From the NCBI GenBank assembly GCA_008330645.1, contig VLTN01000023.1, positions 124,001 through 188,000 on the forward strand: 64,000 nucleotides of DNA, given 5' to 3'. The translations under genes were made by a program, and so were the position numbers. The notes beneath the pieces are model-generated. The model was not told the DNA's origin. It saw nothing but the letters and a program-made list of their open reading frames with translations, and made no database searches. This DNA is from Cafeteria roenbergensis. Taxonomy: Eukaryota > Sar > Bigyra > Bicosoecida > Cafeteriaceae. Positions 18,244 through 29,590 of the stretch are shown here, in pieces (the first letter of the stretch is position 1; each line of letters starts with the position of its first letter).

Positions 18244-19675
18244 TCACGACACCAGCTGGGAGATGGCGGTGACGATGACGTCCGTGCCGCCCCAGGACTT
18301 GATCAGCGGTACCAGCGAAGGCACCAGCTTGGAGTGCACGGCCACCTGCACGGCGTACCCTCCGCCGTGGTACAGCTCGCTGACCGTGGGCATGCGCGCG
18401 CACGGCAGCTTCTCGATGACGGAGTCGATGTCGTGCCCCTTGAGCAGGTTGAACGTCACCATCTTGCGCTCGCGAGCCGCCTTGACGCTCTCCAGCAGCA
18501 TCACAAGCTTCTCGATCTCGGCACGCTTGCCCTCGTCGGCCATCGCAGCCTTGCTGGCGAACATGCGGGTGGAGGAGGTCAGGATGGTGTCGACGATGTG
18601 GAGGCCGTTCGCCTTGAGGGTGCTGCCGGTGGCCGTGTTGTCCACGATGATGTCCGCGTCCTCGGGCGGGAGGGACTCGGTGGCACCCCAAGTGCGGAGG
18701 AAGGTGGCGTCCAGGCCCTTCTCCTTGATCCACTTTTGCGTGATGGTGGAGTACTCGGAGGCGATGATGAGCTTGCGCCCGCCTCGCCCGACGCCGGACT
18801 TGAGCACGTCCGGGTCGGGCGCCGCTGCCACGATGCGGACTGGGTCCATCTTGGTGTCCATGATCTCGACCACCTTGCCTTCAAGGTCCAGCTCGAGGAC
18901 CCAGTCGTGGCCGCCAAAGCCCACGTCCCGGGAGCCCTGCACCAGCATGCCCAGGATGTTCTGGGGCTGCGCAGCCAGGGCGGGAGCATTAGCAAAGGGG
19001 CAGCGCAAAGAGCTGGCGGGCGACCTTCAGCGCATTGGCAAGCCGAAACACTGGCGAGGCGCGCCGCGGGGTGGCGGCGGGCACGTGCGCGCCAGCTCTG
19101 ACTGACCCGCGAGCGGTCAGACGCTTGCGCCGTGCCTGCTTGCGCGCAGCTGCTGCAGCACCGGGGGCGTCGCGCCCGGGGGTGCTCGGCCCGACCCAGG
19201 AGCGTGAGCTCCCGGGCGCAGGAGCCGCGCTCCGTGGCTGAGGGACAAGCGCAACGACACGTCACGAAATCCGCACCTTGAGCAGCTTGGCGTCGAAGTT
19301 GCCCCACGACACGGTCGGCCGGTAGGCGCGCTCGTTGCCCAGCGTGATCTGCAGCGACAGCAACGGGGACCGCAGGGGGCGAGGCGTGGAGGGCAGGGGG
19401 GTGGGAGAGGCCAAGGCCGCAAGCGCTGTTGCAACAAACAATGATGCGCACGTTGCGGGTCCGTGGCCGTGGCTCACCTTGATGCCGGCGTCAGCGAACA
19501 GCTTGAACACCCCGTCCTTCATGCGGCCCTTGCACAGCGCGAGACGGATCTCGGGCATCTTCTCCTCGGCCTCAGCGGCAGCGTAGACCTCGGGCGCAGC
19601 GGCGGCGGCGGCGGCAGCGTCGGCCATGATCTCGTCAACTCGCGGAGTGAAATGGTTGCGGCGACGAAAAGCCAT
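18244..19675 (-). CDS. hisG: ATP phosphoribosyltransferase (HisG), three exons
   Basis: Minus-strand exons 19675-19478, 19348-19277 and 18966-18244 give 330 residues; all junctions are phase 0. The enzyme joins ATP and PRPP in the first step of histidine biosynthesis. Visible features: the N-terminal strand and PKGR-like turn (EIRLALCKGRMKDGVFKLF), the segment LGMLVQGSRDVGFGGHDWVL, the PRPP loop VDNTATGSTLKANG (Asp199-Leu207), and a C-terminal regulatory-type domain (LPCARMPTVSEL; LIKSWGGTDVIVTAISQL), indicating the long HisG form that does not need HisZ. Two starts are possible: 19675 (MAFRRRNHF..., Arg-rich, targeting-like) or 19627 (MADAAAA...). Intron 1 (129 nt) has no stop and is a multiple of three, but it would insert 43 residues into the catalytic domain, so it is treated as an intron. 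Confidence 0.9.
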
Positions 19676-20152
19676 TTGGGGCAGAGCCAGTTGCGCCCAA
19701 GTTGAACGGGAGTCGGCGACCAGAGTCAGCGCCGGCGCGGTTGCACCAGGCCAGCGGGATCCCGGGGCAAGCCGCGACGCGAAAGCACACGCACCGCACA
19801 CACGAACAGACACGCGCACCACGACGGGCCTGCCTTGTTCGACGTGCGTGCGGCCATCGTTGGCAAGCTGTGGCGACCAAATTTCGCGCGGAGAAGAGTT
19901 GCGCAATGGCGGCGCCCTTTTGCCTGGGCGCAAGCTTCCAAGCCATTCGTCTCTTTTGGCCACCGAAGCGGCCCAAGCATGGTGTGAAGATGGGACGGGC
20001 ACCCGTGCCCGTGGGCGCAGAGGCCTGGAGGCGGCTGCCAGCTGCAATTGCGCTTTCCCCGGCTTTCGCAGCTCTGCTGCCGAAGCTGGTGCCCCCGCGC
20101 CGCACACGGGACTAACCAGGCCGCACCCATCGTCACCGGCCAGACTTGCCTT
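19676..20152. other. Divergent intergenic spacer between hisG and MTO1
   Basis: Holds the two start regions; no further gene or repeat was recognised. Open frames that cross it continue from the flanking genes and have no family features. Confidence 0.5.
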
Positions 20153-22826
20153 ATGCTGCGTCCCGCGCGCGCGATGCGAGCGGCCGGCATTGCGCGGCTG
20201 CTGCCGGGGCGTGCTGTTTCCATGCTTCGCTCTTGCCTTGCGACGGGGCGCGTGCCGAGCACCCCCACGTTCCGCCGCGAGCTCTCCGGGGCGGCAGCGG
20301 GCGCGAGCACGTTGCGCGCCGACGACACAGTGGATGTAGTCGTGATTGGCGGCGGGCACGCCGGGTGCGAGGCTGCCGCAGCAGCAGCGCGAGCGGGAGC
20401 GCGCACCGTCTTGTTGACGCAGCGCGTGGACACCATCGGAGAGATGAGCTGCAACCCGAGCTTTGGGGGCATCGGAAAGGGCCACTTGGTCCGCGAGGTC
20501 GACGCCCTGGACGGCCTCATGGGCAAGGTGGCCGACGACGCGGGCATCCAGTTCCGGCTGCTGAACCGTTCCAAGGGACCGGCGGTGCAGGGGCCCAGGT
20601 GCCAGGCGGACCGCGACCAGTACCGGGCGGGCATGCTCGAGGCCCTGCGCGACGACGACGCGTGCCCCGGCCTCCAGATTGTCGAGGACGGCGCAGAGGA
20701 CCTAGTGCTCGGCGGCAGCGAGTCGGGGGTGGTGGAGGGCGTGGTCACCTCGAGCGGGCGCGTGATCCGGGCCAAGTCCGTCGTGCTGACCACAGGGACG
20801 TTCTTGCGCGGCATGATCCACCTAGGGCGGGATCGCTACCCTGCGGGGCGCCACCGTCGCGACTCCGCTGACACGGAGCCCCCCTCGGTCGGCCTCGCGC
20901 TCACGCTCGAGAACCTCGATTTTCCCATGGGCCGCCTGACCACGGGGACGCCCGCGCGGCTGCGCAAGTCGACCATAGACTTTGACCAGCTCGAGAAGCA
21001 GCCCACCGACGAGGTGCCGGAGCTCTTCTCGTTCATGCACATGGGAGCCACGCCGCGCAACGACGGCAACATGGTCATGTGCCACCTCACCCGCACCAAC
21101 GAGGAGACTCACCGGATCGTGGCCAGCAACTTCGACAAGCTCCCCACGTTCGTGGGGAACGGCGGCAGGGGCCAGGGACCCCGCAGCTGCCCGGCGATCG
21201 AGCGCAAGGTCCTGCGCTTCCCGGACCGGCAGAGCCACCAGGTGTGGCTCGAGCCGGAGGGGCTGAACAGCGACCTCATCTACCCCAACGGCGTGACCAA
21301 CGCCTTTCCCGAGGACGTGCAGCTGGCCCTGCTGCGGTCCATCGCCGGGCTGGAGAAGGTGGAGATGGTGCGGCCGGCCTACGCGGTGGAGTACGACTTC
21401 ATCGACCCGCGCAGCCTGCTACCCACGCTCGAGACGAGGCGCGTGGCGGGGCTCTTCTTTGCGGGCCAGATCAACGGAACAACCGGGTACGAGGAGGCGG
21501 CCGCCCAGGGCGTGGTCGCCGGCGCCAACGCCGGGCTCAGCGCCCTGGGAAAAGACCCTCTGCTGCTCCGGCGCACCGACTCCTTCATCGGCGTGCTCAT
21601 CGACGACCTCACCACGCTTGGAACGCGCGAGCCCTATCGCATCTACACCAGCCGCTCCGAGTACCGGCTCTCTCTGCGCGCTGTGAGCCTGTCACGTCAC
21701 TGCCGCGCACCAGCCGCCCGCTGCCTGCGCTTGCCACCCTGCGGTTCGCCGCCCTGCCGCCGCCCGCCACCGCTCCGCCCCTCCCGTCTCTCCTCCCGAT
21801 TGCCTTGACGACGGTGATTCTGATCCGCGATGCGCGCGCTCCTCATTCCCTGACCGTGCTGTTCTCCAACTCGCGCCATTCGCCCCGATGCGCCCCGCAG
21901 GACAACGCCGACCTGCGGTTGACGCCCAAAGGCCGCAAGGCTGGCATCGTGGGCGAGGCTCGCTGGGGTGCCTTTTCGCACCGCAAGACCGCGGTGAACG
22001 TGGCTCTCAAGGCGCTGAACGATTTCTCGCTGGGCTCCGCGGCCTGGGCGAGCGCCGGCGTGAGCATGTCAAAGGACGGCGTCAGGCGATCCGCGGCGGA
22101 CGTGTGGCGCTACCAGGGAGTGGATCGGGAGGCGCTCGAGCGAATCATGGCGGAGCACGGCCAGCCGCTGGGTGAGTGTGCAAGCCCCGGGGCCCGGTGA
22201 ACGGCGGCAGCTCCCTTGACGCGGGTGGTATGATGCCCAGCATTGCTGCTGTCATGGGGAAGCCCTGATCTCCGTTTCCTGTGCCCTGAAGCGCTTTTGG
22301 TGCCGCAGACTTGGACCCGGTTGCTGCCACCACCGTCGAGGTCGAGTGCCGCTACAAGGGCTACCTGCAGCGCCAGCAGCGCGAGATTGAGCAGCTGCGG
22401 GAGGCGCAGTCTCTGGTGCTGCCGCCGACGTTCGACTTCGACGCGCTGCCCAGTCTCAGCACGGCCGAGAAAGAGAAGCTCAACGAGGCCCGCCCAACCT
22501 CGGTGCACGCCGCGTCGCGAATCCAGGGCATCAAGCCGTCCTCTATCATGGTGCTGTTCAAGCACGCTCGTCGGCTGGACGTCAACATTGAGCAGGACGA
22601 GCGCAGGTTGGCGGAGCACGCAGCCCAGGTTGGCCAGCAGTTCGTCGTCGAGCGAACGGAGGACGAGGAGCAGGTTGAGGACGAGGCGGCGAAGAGCGGC
22701 AGGCCGGCCCCAGCCCAGAGCCAGGAGGCGGTGGAAGGAGGGCTTGCTTGGGCGTCAATGCCCGCGGATGACGGCGGGCTCATGACGAGCCTGCGAGGCT
22801 CACGAGCCGCGGACGAGCGCCAGTGA
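20153..22826 (+). CDS. MTO1: Mitochondrial tRNA uridine modification protein MTO1 (MnmG/GidA)
   Basis: Exons 20153-21682, 21901-22171 and 22309-22826 (phases 0 and 1) give 772 residues. The protein partners GTPase MSS1/MnmE to install the C5 (taurino/carboxymethylaminomethyl) group on wobble U34 of tRNAs. Seen: an Arg-rich N-terminal presequence, FAD-binding [76 protein letters not shown] joined by splicing to [11 protein letters not shown], and the C-terminal MnmE-contact region ([31 protein letters not shown]). The presequence and the general biology of eukaryotes place it in mitochondria. An extra acidic/Ala tail of about 75 residues follows the conserved end. Length otherwise fits MTO1 (about 670-720). 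Confidence 0.97.
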
Positions 22827-23035
22827 CAGCGCGCATTCTGTGTGTTCGGGGGGCGCCGAGGCGGCGAGACGCGCGCCACAGTCTTTGGGTCTGTGAGACG
22901 CAGCCTTGCCGAGTCTCTTTGAGTGTGCACGCGTCGCCGAATCCCCGCGTGGCGCCCTGAGCCGGTGTGTTTTCGAAGCGGCACTGCCGGCACGGCAGGG
23001 ACGGCACACACTGGGGCATTGGGTCAGACCTCGCT

Positions 23036-24235
23036 TCAGCAGCGTCGCTTGGAAGCACCCCGAGCCGCGTCCACAGCGGCGGCGGCGGCTGCCCGGCCGC
23101 TTCGCAGGCAGCCCTCGATGTTGGACGCCGCGAAGGCGTCACCCGCCAGCACAAGGGGGGGCACGCCGGGCACGACCCAGGCGGCAGCAGCCAGGTCCAG
23201 CGTCTCCAACCCCGAGCCCGACGCCGCGGCTGCAGCTGCAGCGTCCTTGGCACTCGTGACGACTTGGGAAAAGCGCCACTTGTGCGGCCGAACATCGCAC
23301 GGGTCGGGGAGAGCAGGGATGAGCCTCCGCACTTCGGCCGCGAGCTCTGCGCACACCGCCTCCTTGTCCTCCTCCAGCCGCTCCGCACCGAAAGACACGG
23401 ACGAGTGGGCCACGAGGGCTGGTGCGCGCGGTGCAGTGCCGCAGTCCCCCCCCTCCCCGGGGCGGCTTTCCCCGCTGGAGTGCATCCTGGGCTCGAACGA
23501 AATGAACCGCAGGCTGGCGCTCTCATCGGGCGAGACATACCGGCCGGCCCACGGGACCGCATCCAGCAGCTCGGCCGCGTCGGAGTCCTCCCACCACATG
23601 GAGAGGGCGAAGCGCGAGCTATAGCGGACGCCTTGGAGTGCGGATGCGATGTTGCTCGTCTCCAGCGCAGCGCCGACGCTGCCCCCAAGCGCAAGCAGCT
23701 GGGGAACAGGCAGCGTCAGCACCACACAGTCGTAGTTGCGGCACACCTCGGATCCCGACGCTTCGACCGCCGTCGCTGCCCATTGCTGTCCACCATCGCC
23801 GGCCACAGCCTCCAGCCGAACCAGTCGCGTGGCAGCCGAGACGTCAGCGCCTTGCAGCATCGCCTCGACGACGCTCCCCATGCCACCAGGGGCGGTATAG
23901 CTAGGGAGCTCCGCTTGGGCCTTGTGCTGGCCCACGATGTCACCTGTGGCGCGCTCCAACACGCCATTGCTGTGCATCTCGGCAAACCAGGGCGCGAATG
24001 TGCGGTCATGGTTCGTCAGGTACTGCGCCCCCAAGTCCGCTCGCCTCGACGGGCTGCTCCGGGACACTGACGTCGACATCCTACCGCCTGGCCTGCGTCC
24101 CTTGTCCCAGACGTCCACGGCGAGCTCGGCAGAGTTTGCCCGGAGCGCGCCCAGGCAAGCTGCGCCCGTTGGGCCGGCGCCGACCACGAGGCAGCGCACA
24201 GGCAGGGCGGAAGCAGCGGCAGCCGTGGCGGCCAT
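23036..24235 (-). CDS. RNLS: Renalase-like FAD-dependent oxidoreductase
   Basis: A single exon of 399 residues from the ATG at 24235. The N-terminus has the FAD dinucleotide fold (CLVVGAGPTGAACLGAL; Gly19, Gly21, Gly24) followed by an acidic strand end and RRPGGRMST, then ADLGAQYLTNHD, which is the renalase-type signature, and YDCVVLTLPVPQLLAL. Near the C-terminus, PPLVLAGDAFAASNIEGCLRSG is the second FAD contact motif. The renalase/monooxygenase-like amine oxidase family oxidises aberrant NAD(P)H isomers or amines. There is no signal peptide or membrane anchor, so a soluble protein is likely. A short alanine insertion near residue 360 comes from a GC-rich repeat. It is tail-to-tail with MTO1 (209 bases between stops). 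Confidence 0.83.
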   Translation of the reverse strand: MAATAAAASALPVRCLVVGAGPTGAACLGALRANSAELAVDVWDKGRRPGGRMSTSVSRSSPSRRADLGAQYLTNHDRTFAPWFAEMHSNGVLERATGDIVGQHKAQAELPSYTAPGGMGSVVEAMLQGADVSAATRLVRLEAVAGDGGQQWAATAVEASGSEVCRNYDCVVLTLPVPQLLALGGSVGAALETSNIASALQGVRYSSRFALSMWWEDSDAAELLDAVPWAGRYVSPDESASLRFISFEPRMHSSGESRPGEGGDCGTAPRAPALVAHSSVSFGAERLEEDKEAVCAELAAEVRRLIPALPDPCDVRPHKWRFSQVVTSAKDAAAAAAASGSGLETLDLAAAAWVVPGVPPLVLAGDAFAASNIEGCLRSGRAAAAAAVDAARGASKRRC

Positions 24236-24608
24236 TCCGAAGCGCGGCCGTGGGCCGTGGAGGGGTGCTGTGTCCGCAGCGCAATTGTGTCGGACGCGAG
24301 ACCGGCCAACAGTGACGTGTTCGTGTTCGCGCAGCTGCAGAGCCGACCGCTCGCTGTCGCAGCAGCGCGTTGCCCGGCCGTCGTTGAAGCGGGCCGCGGC
24401 CCATAGGGCTGCAGGAGGTCTGCCGCGTCCCCGGGCTCGAGGCGTGTGCGCGCCGCTCGGTGTTTCTCGGCGCGCGCGCGTGCGCTCGCGTGTGGAAACC
24501 GCTCCCAGCCGCACTGCGCTCACAATACCCCGTTCCATGCAGTGTGCAGCAGCGGCGAGGCTGGCGCGCAGCGGAGCAGCCAAAACCGCCGACAAGCAGC
24601 CAAGTACA
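24236..24608. other. Intergenic spacer, nothing recognised
   Basis: Separates the renalase-like start from the stop of the next minus-strand gene. It contains the promoter of the renalase-like gene and the terminator of the upstream gene. No other gene is supported. Confidence 0.5.
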
Positions 24609-26690
24609 CTAGCCCAGCGACGCGGCGGGCTGCGCATCTTCTTGAGCAAGGCCGGCGTGCAAATCAACTCCTTCCAGCAGGGGAAGCTCGGCGTCGCCGT
24701 GGATGGCCTGAAGCAGCCCCGGCACGGCATCCAGGCTCGCCAGTCGCCTAGCAACTGGCTGCGCCATGTACGACGCGAGCCAGGAGCGTGGCGACGGGGC
24801 CGACTGGGCAAGCCGCCCGAACAAGTCGCGGCTTGCCAGCTCGCAAGGAGACAGCACGCCTGAGTCCTGCCTGCCCGGCTCCAGCTCGGGCGCGCAAACC
24901 CGGCCGGGCGGATGAATCGTGCCTCTCATGTCCGACAGCGAGACGGCACTGGAGGCAGAACTGGCACCCGCCGAATGCCGGCGCGGCTGCGTGGCCCTGG
25001 GTGCCGCAGCCTCGTCGCTGGAAGCGCCGCTCCGCCGCCTCGCCGCGGAGCTGGAGGGAACCTGCTCGACGGGGAGCAGCGGCGTCACAGACGACCTCCG
25101 GGGGCCGGACGGAGACGCCTCAAACACGATGGCCGACCGGTGGCGCGACGCAGTGGACAAGGGCGACTGAGCATGCTCGAAGCTGGAGCGGTTGCGCGCC
25201 ACGCCCATTGCTTGCGCGAGCTCACGCTCCACCTCGGCAACAGCTGCGGTCGCCATCGCCAATACGGCAGCGCTTGCGCCATCGTTGCCCGCTTCACTGC
25301 CGGTTGCAGTGCGCTCCAGCGTGTCGACCGAAGCGGACCGCAGCAGGCCACTCGCCTGGCGCGGCCTCTTGGCAGGCAGGCCGTGCTGCGGCTCCGCCTC
25401 CCTCGACGCGCCCTCGGCGCGACGTGCTGGCAGCAACCCCATGTCCTGAGACTCCCAGCTGGCCGAACGACTGAGGCCCGCCGGGGCCACGAGGACGTCG
25501 TCCCGCCCCCGCTTGTTCCGGCCGAAGCCGTCGCTTGCCGCGGTTGAGCCAGCGTCAGACAGGCCGGGGTTGATGGAGGCCACCGCTTCGCCAGACATGA
25601 CGCGGGACGACACAACGAAGCCCTGTCGCATGGGGCGCAGCACGCCGCGCTGCACCTCGCGGAGGGGCCCCGCCCTGTCCTCGAGAACCGGCACGAACGG
25701 GTTCGGGTGCACCTTCTTGAGGGCGTTGGCCGACGCGCTCTGCTTGCGAAGGACAAGAAAGGACTGTGTGCGGCACACCACAACTGGGAGGTTGCCCACA
25801 CTGAAGCGGAACGCGAGGATGAACGGCTGGTCTCCGTGGGACGAGGACAGCGGGGCCAGACGGCGGTGCACGCCCACAGTGACGCGAAAGACTTGCCGCG
25901 CGGCGTCCCAAGCAACCGCGTCCACCTGCAAGGCCGGGGGCTTGATCGCTGTCAGCTCGTCCCGCTCTTGGCAGTACACCATCGGCAGTCGGCCGTCAAA
26001 GTAGAGCATTTCCGCGGTCATCGCCTGCGACTTGTCCAAGGCGCGCCCGAGCGCCTGGGGCGTGGGGTCCACCGTGGGCCCTCCAGATGCCGCGGCTGCC
26101 GACGCCGCGCGCCCAGAAGCGGCCTTTGGCGGCTTTCGGCTCGCGCCGCGCATGACTGCGGCCACGAAGGCGTCCGACATGTCGAACAGAAACTGGCACG
26201 GGTCCGAGGACAGAGTGCGGCTCGCACCAACTCGAATGGACGTGTACCAGATGTCGGGTGCATCGGAAACCAAGGCCACAGGGGTGGCGACGGAAGGCGG
26301 CTGCACTGAGGGCGGCGCGCGCAGCGGGCCGGCGAACGCGCCTGCTGGCACCACGACGCCCGGGGCCACCACCCGGGGAAGCGCCGGGGCCGGGTTTGCC
26401 GGCCCCGGCTCCACGCCCATGTGCGCGCTCGCCCCACAGGCCGTGGGAACTGCTGCGTGGGCTGCAGCTGCGGTGCCGGCCGCCAACTCGCCGGGCTGCC
26501 AGCTGCTGCTCGTGCCCGCCGCGCCAACCCGACCCGGTGGCGCCGCCGCGGGCTGCAGTTCGGCGTCGCTTGCCCGTGGCGAGCCTTTTGCCGACCGCCG
26601 GGGCATGCGGCGGCCGCGAAACGAGCCCGAGCCGGCCGGTGCCGAGGGCTTTTGCGAGCAAGTTCTCGGTTCTGCGATCGATGCAGCCAT
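24609..26690 (-). CDS. Nuclear-looking protein with one beta-rich domain, unknown
   Basis: A single exon of 693 residues from the ATG at 26690 (context CGGCCATGG); the open frame continues upstream without an ATG. Residues about 140-335 form the only compact part, with a beta-rich pattern: DIWYTSIRVGASRTL, PCQFLFDMSDAFV, FRVTVGVHRRLAPL, QPFILAFRFSVGNLPVVVCR and TQSFLVLRKQ. The strand pattern looks like an Ig/p53-like DNA-binding sandwich, but I recognise no family. Two basic clusters (GRNKRGRDD; PAKRPRQ) could be a bipartite nuclear signal. The rest is Ser/Ala/Pro-rich with several RRxS or RRHS sites that suit basophilic kinases. The C-terminal 70 residues are helical (LFGRLAQ; LASLDAVPGLLQAI). 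A transcription-regulator role is speculation. Confidence 0.62.
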   Translation of the reverse strand: MAASIAEPRTCSQKPSAPAGSGSFRGRRMPRRSAKGSPRASDAELQPAAAPPGRVGAAGTSSSWQPGELAAGTAAAAHAAVPTACGASAHMGVEPGPANPAPALPRVVAPGVVVPAGAFAGPLRAPPSVQPPSVATPVALVSDAPDIWYTSIRVGASRTLSSDPCQFLFDMSDAFVAAVMRGASRKPPKAASGRAASAAAASGGPTVDPTPQALGRALDKSQAMTAEMLYFDGRLPMVYCQERDELTAIKPPALQVDAVAWDAARQVFRVTVGVHRRLAPLSSSHGDQPFILAFRFSVGNLPVVVCRTQSFLVLRKQSASANALKKVHPNPFVPVLEDRAGPLREVQRGVLRPMRQGFVVSSRVMSGEAVASINPGLSDAGSTAASDGFGRNKRGRDDVLVAPAGLSRSASWESQDMGLLPARRAEGASREAEPQHGLPAKRPRQASGLLRSASVDTLERTATGSEAGNDGASAAVLAMATAAVAEVERELAQAMGVARNRSSFEHAQSPLSTASRHRSAIVFEASPSGPRRSSVTPLLPVEQVPSSSAARRRSGASSDEAAAPRATQPRRHSAGASSASSAVSLSDMRGTIHPPGRVCAPELEPGRQDSGVLSPCELASRDLFGRLAQSAPSPRSWLASYMAQPVARRLASLDAVPGLLQAIHGDAELPLLEGVDLHAGLAQEDAQPAASLG

Positions 26691-27690
<1,000 letters not shown>

Positions 27691-28730
27691 GGACCTAGGG
27701 GTCTGCCTCCGAGCGCCTCTCCCAGCCGCTTGCGGAGTTGGGGAGCTGCGCGAGGTGACCGCTGCGACCTGGGTCGAACAGGTCGCCGGCCGAAAGGCCA
27801 GCAGCTTGTGCCGTTTGAGCGTGTTGGCTCGGTCGTGGCTCTCCCTGGTGTGAGTGTGTGTGCTGCTGCCCGTCCATGCAGCCGGCATCGATTCGCCTCC
27901 GGGCGCTCGGTGCTCGCTCAGGGCTCGCCTGCCCACAACAGCGCCCTCCTTCCCCGCTGCGCGCCCCCTGCTCCGCCCCTGCACGCTGCGCGGTCTTGCC
28001 TCGCGCCCCCTCCGCTGCACCACGTGTTGAGCGAGTCCGGCTTCCCCTCCCGGTCCGCTCGTCGTGGAGCAGCAACATTATTCCATGGCCCGGGAGAAGC
28101 TTCGCGCTCGACCGGCCGGGAGTGGCGTATGCCAAGAAGCCCGCCCGTTGGAAGCGGTCACGGCCTCGGCCCCCGCTCCTTTTCCTACGCGTGGCAGGTT
28201 TTCGGAACGTCAGCACATCCCTTCGCTCGTCTCCGGATTCGCTGCTGCCGCGCTGCCTTGTTCCTCCCTCTCCTGGTGTGCGCTCCACACCAACCACCTC
28301 TGGATCGTCTGGCCCGGCGGCGCGATGGTCGCCATGGCCAGCACGTGTCTTCTCCCCCCAGCCCCGCTTGCCTTGCCTCCCTGCTTCAGCCGTTTTCTTG
28401 GCGCGGTCCCGGCTTTCTCCCGGGCCGCCATAGCCGCTGAAGCTACATTCGCCCCTGCCCCTGGCCTCGCCTTGTGCCTGGCCGGCAGGGGGCGGCGTTT
28501 AAGAGCCCGCGCGTTCCGTTTCTAGGCGCGACGGGTTTTCGGAACGCTCGTACATTCGCCCATCCCTCGGCCCCTCTCGCGAGTGGGTCGGCCCATCTTC
28601 GGGGGCCAGGCTGAGGAGAGCTAAGCCCCTCTTGGGACCCGAGTGTGACATTCACACTGCGACGTTCGTGAGGCCCAGCGCCCGCGCAGCACACACGATC
28701 AAAACACCGGCTCCGCCACCGCGCCTTGAC
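27691..28730. other. Convergent intergenic region with short degenerate repeats
   Basis: Lies between the 3' ends of the ubiquitin-eL40 and uL23m genes. Pyrimidine-rich; no coding exon is supported. Two copies of a GGTTTTCGGAACG segment (about 28197 and 28528) and two of TACATTCGCCC (about 28444 and 28551) suggest decayed repeats. It may hold long 3' UTRs. Confidence 0.45.
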
Positions 28731-29308
28731 TCAAGCCCGCTCCATAGCGGAAAGCGCCTCCGAATCGTAGTCGGGACGCGCAGGCGCGGCAAGAGCGTCG
28801 TCCGTGACCGTGACGTAGACCTTCTTGAACGCACGACGCTTGCGCAGGATGCGCCCCACGATCGAGTACCGGGCTGCAGGCAGGGGCGGAAAAGGGACAG
28901 GGACGTCGAGGGGGCAGGCGCTCCTGGCAAAACGGAAAGGCGCCCCAGTGCAAGCGTGGAGCCGCTCGAAGCGAGCATTGGAGGCGTGCCCTGCCGCTTG
29001 GTTCGCCGCGTGCGCTGGAGCCTCCGCAGCGCAAACCGAGGCGCCCAGCGCTCGAGCCAAGGTGCAGTACTGGCGCCATTGCTGATGCCACGAGCCCCCG
29101 CTCGCTTGCAGGTCTCACGCGGGTAGTTGATGGTCGCGACGCGGGCGACCTTGACGCCGTACGCCTTCTGCAAGAATTGCTTGATCTCGGGCTTGGTCCA
29201 CTTGGGCGCCGTCCGGAAAACATAGTTGTTCCTGGGCATCCTCGCTGTCGCGCGGCGGATGAGCGTCAGCTGGATCTCGGGGAGCCATACCTGGTGGGGA
29301 AGGGGCAT
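28731..29308 (-). CDS. MRPL23: Mitochondrial ribosomal protein uL23m (two exons)
   Basis: Minus-strand exons 29308-29119 and 28873-28731 joined in phase 1 (GTGAGA...CTGCAG) give 110 residues. The sequence matches organellar uL23: VFRTAPKWTKPEIKQFLQKA, then YGVKVARVATINYP, then after the intron RYSIVGRILRKRRAFKKVYV. This pattern of EIK..L...Y.V.V..V.T...K.AYV is the uL23 fold at the exit of the large-subunit tunnel. It lacks the long N-terminal extension of cytosolic uL23, so a mitochondrial assignment is made; a plastid one is unlikely as no plastid feature is seen. The start at 29308 is the first usable ATG. A CCACCAG just after it could be an acceptor, meaning that an undetected first exon is possible. 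Confidence 0.85.
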
Positions 29309-29590
29309 GGCTGGCCAGACGCAGTCGGCTGGGACACGAGCGCAGCGAGCCGGGAAGTGCCGCGGGCCACGGGGGCTCGAAGCGGGTGCTGGTGAGGGCG
29401 TGCACGCGCCTGCAGCCGCGCCAGGAGTGGGCTGCTGGGACTCGTGCGGGGGGCTCGGGACGGCAGCAGGCGGCGCTCCGTCCTTTCTGGTCCCTCGGCA
29501 GTCGCCGGCAGAGCTGGAGGTGCGAACATTTGTGCGCAAACAAACTTGCGCAACGGCCGCCGCCGCGGCGCCGCCACCGGCGCGCGCGCC

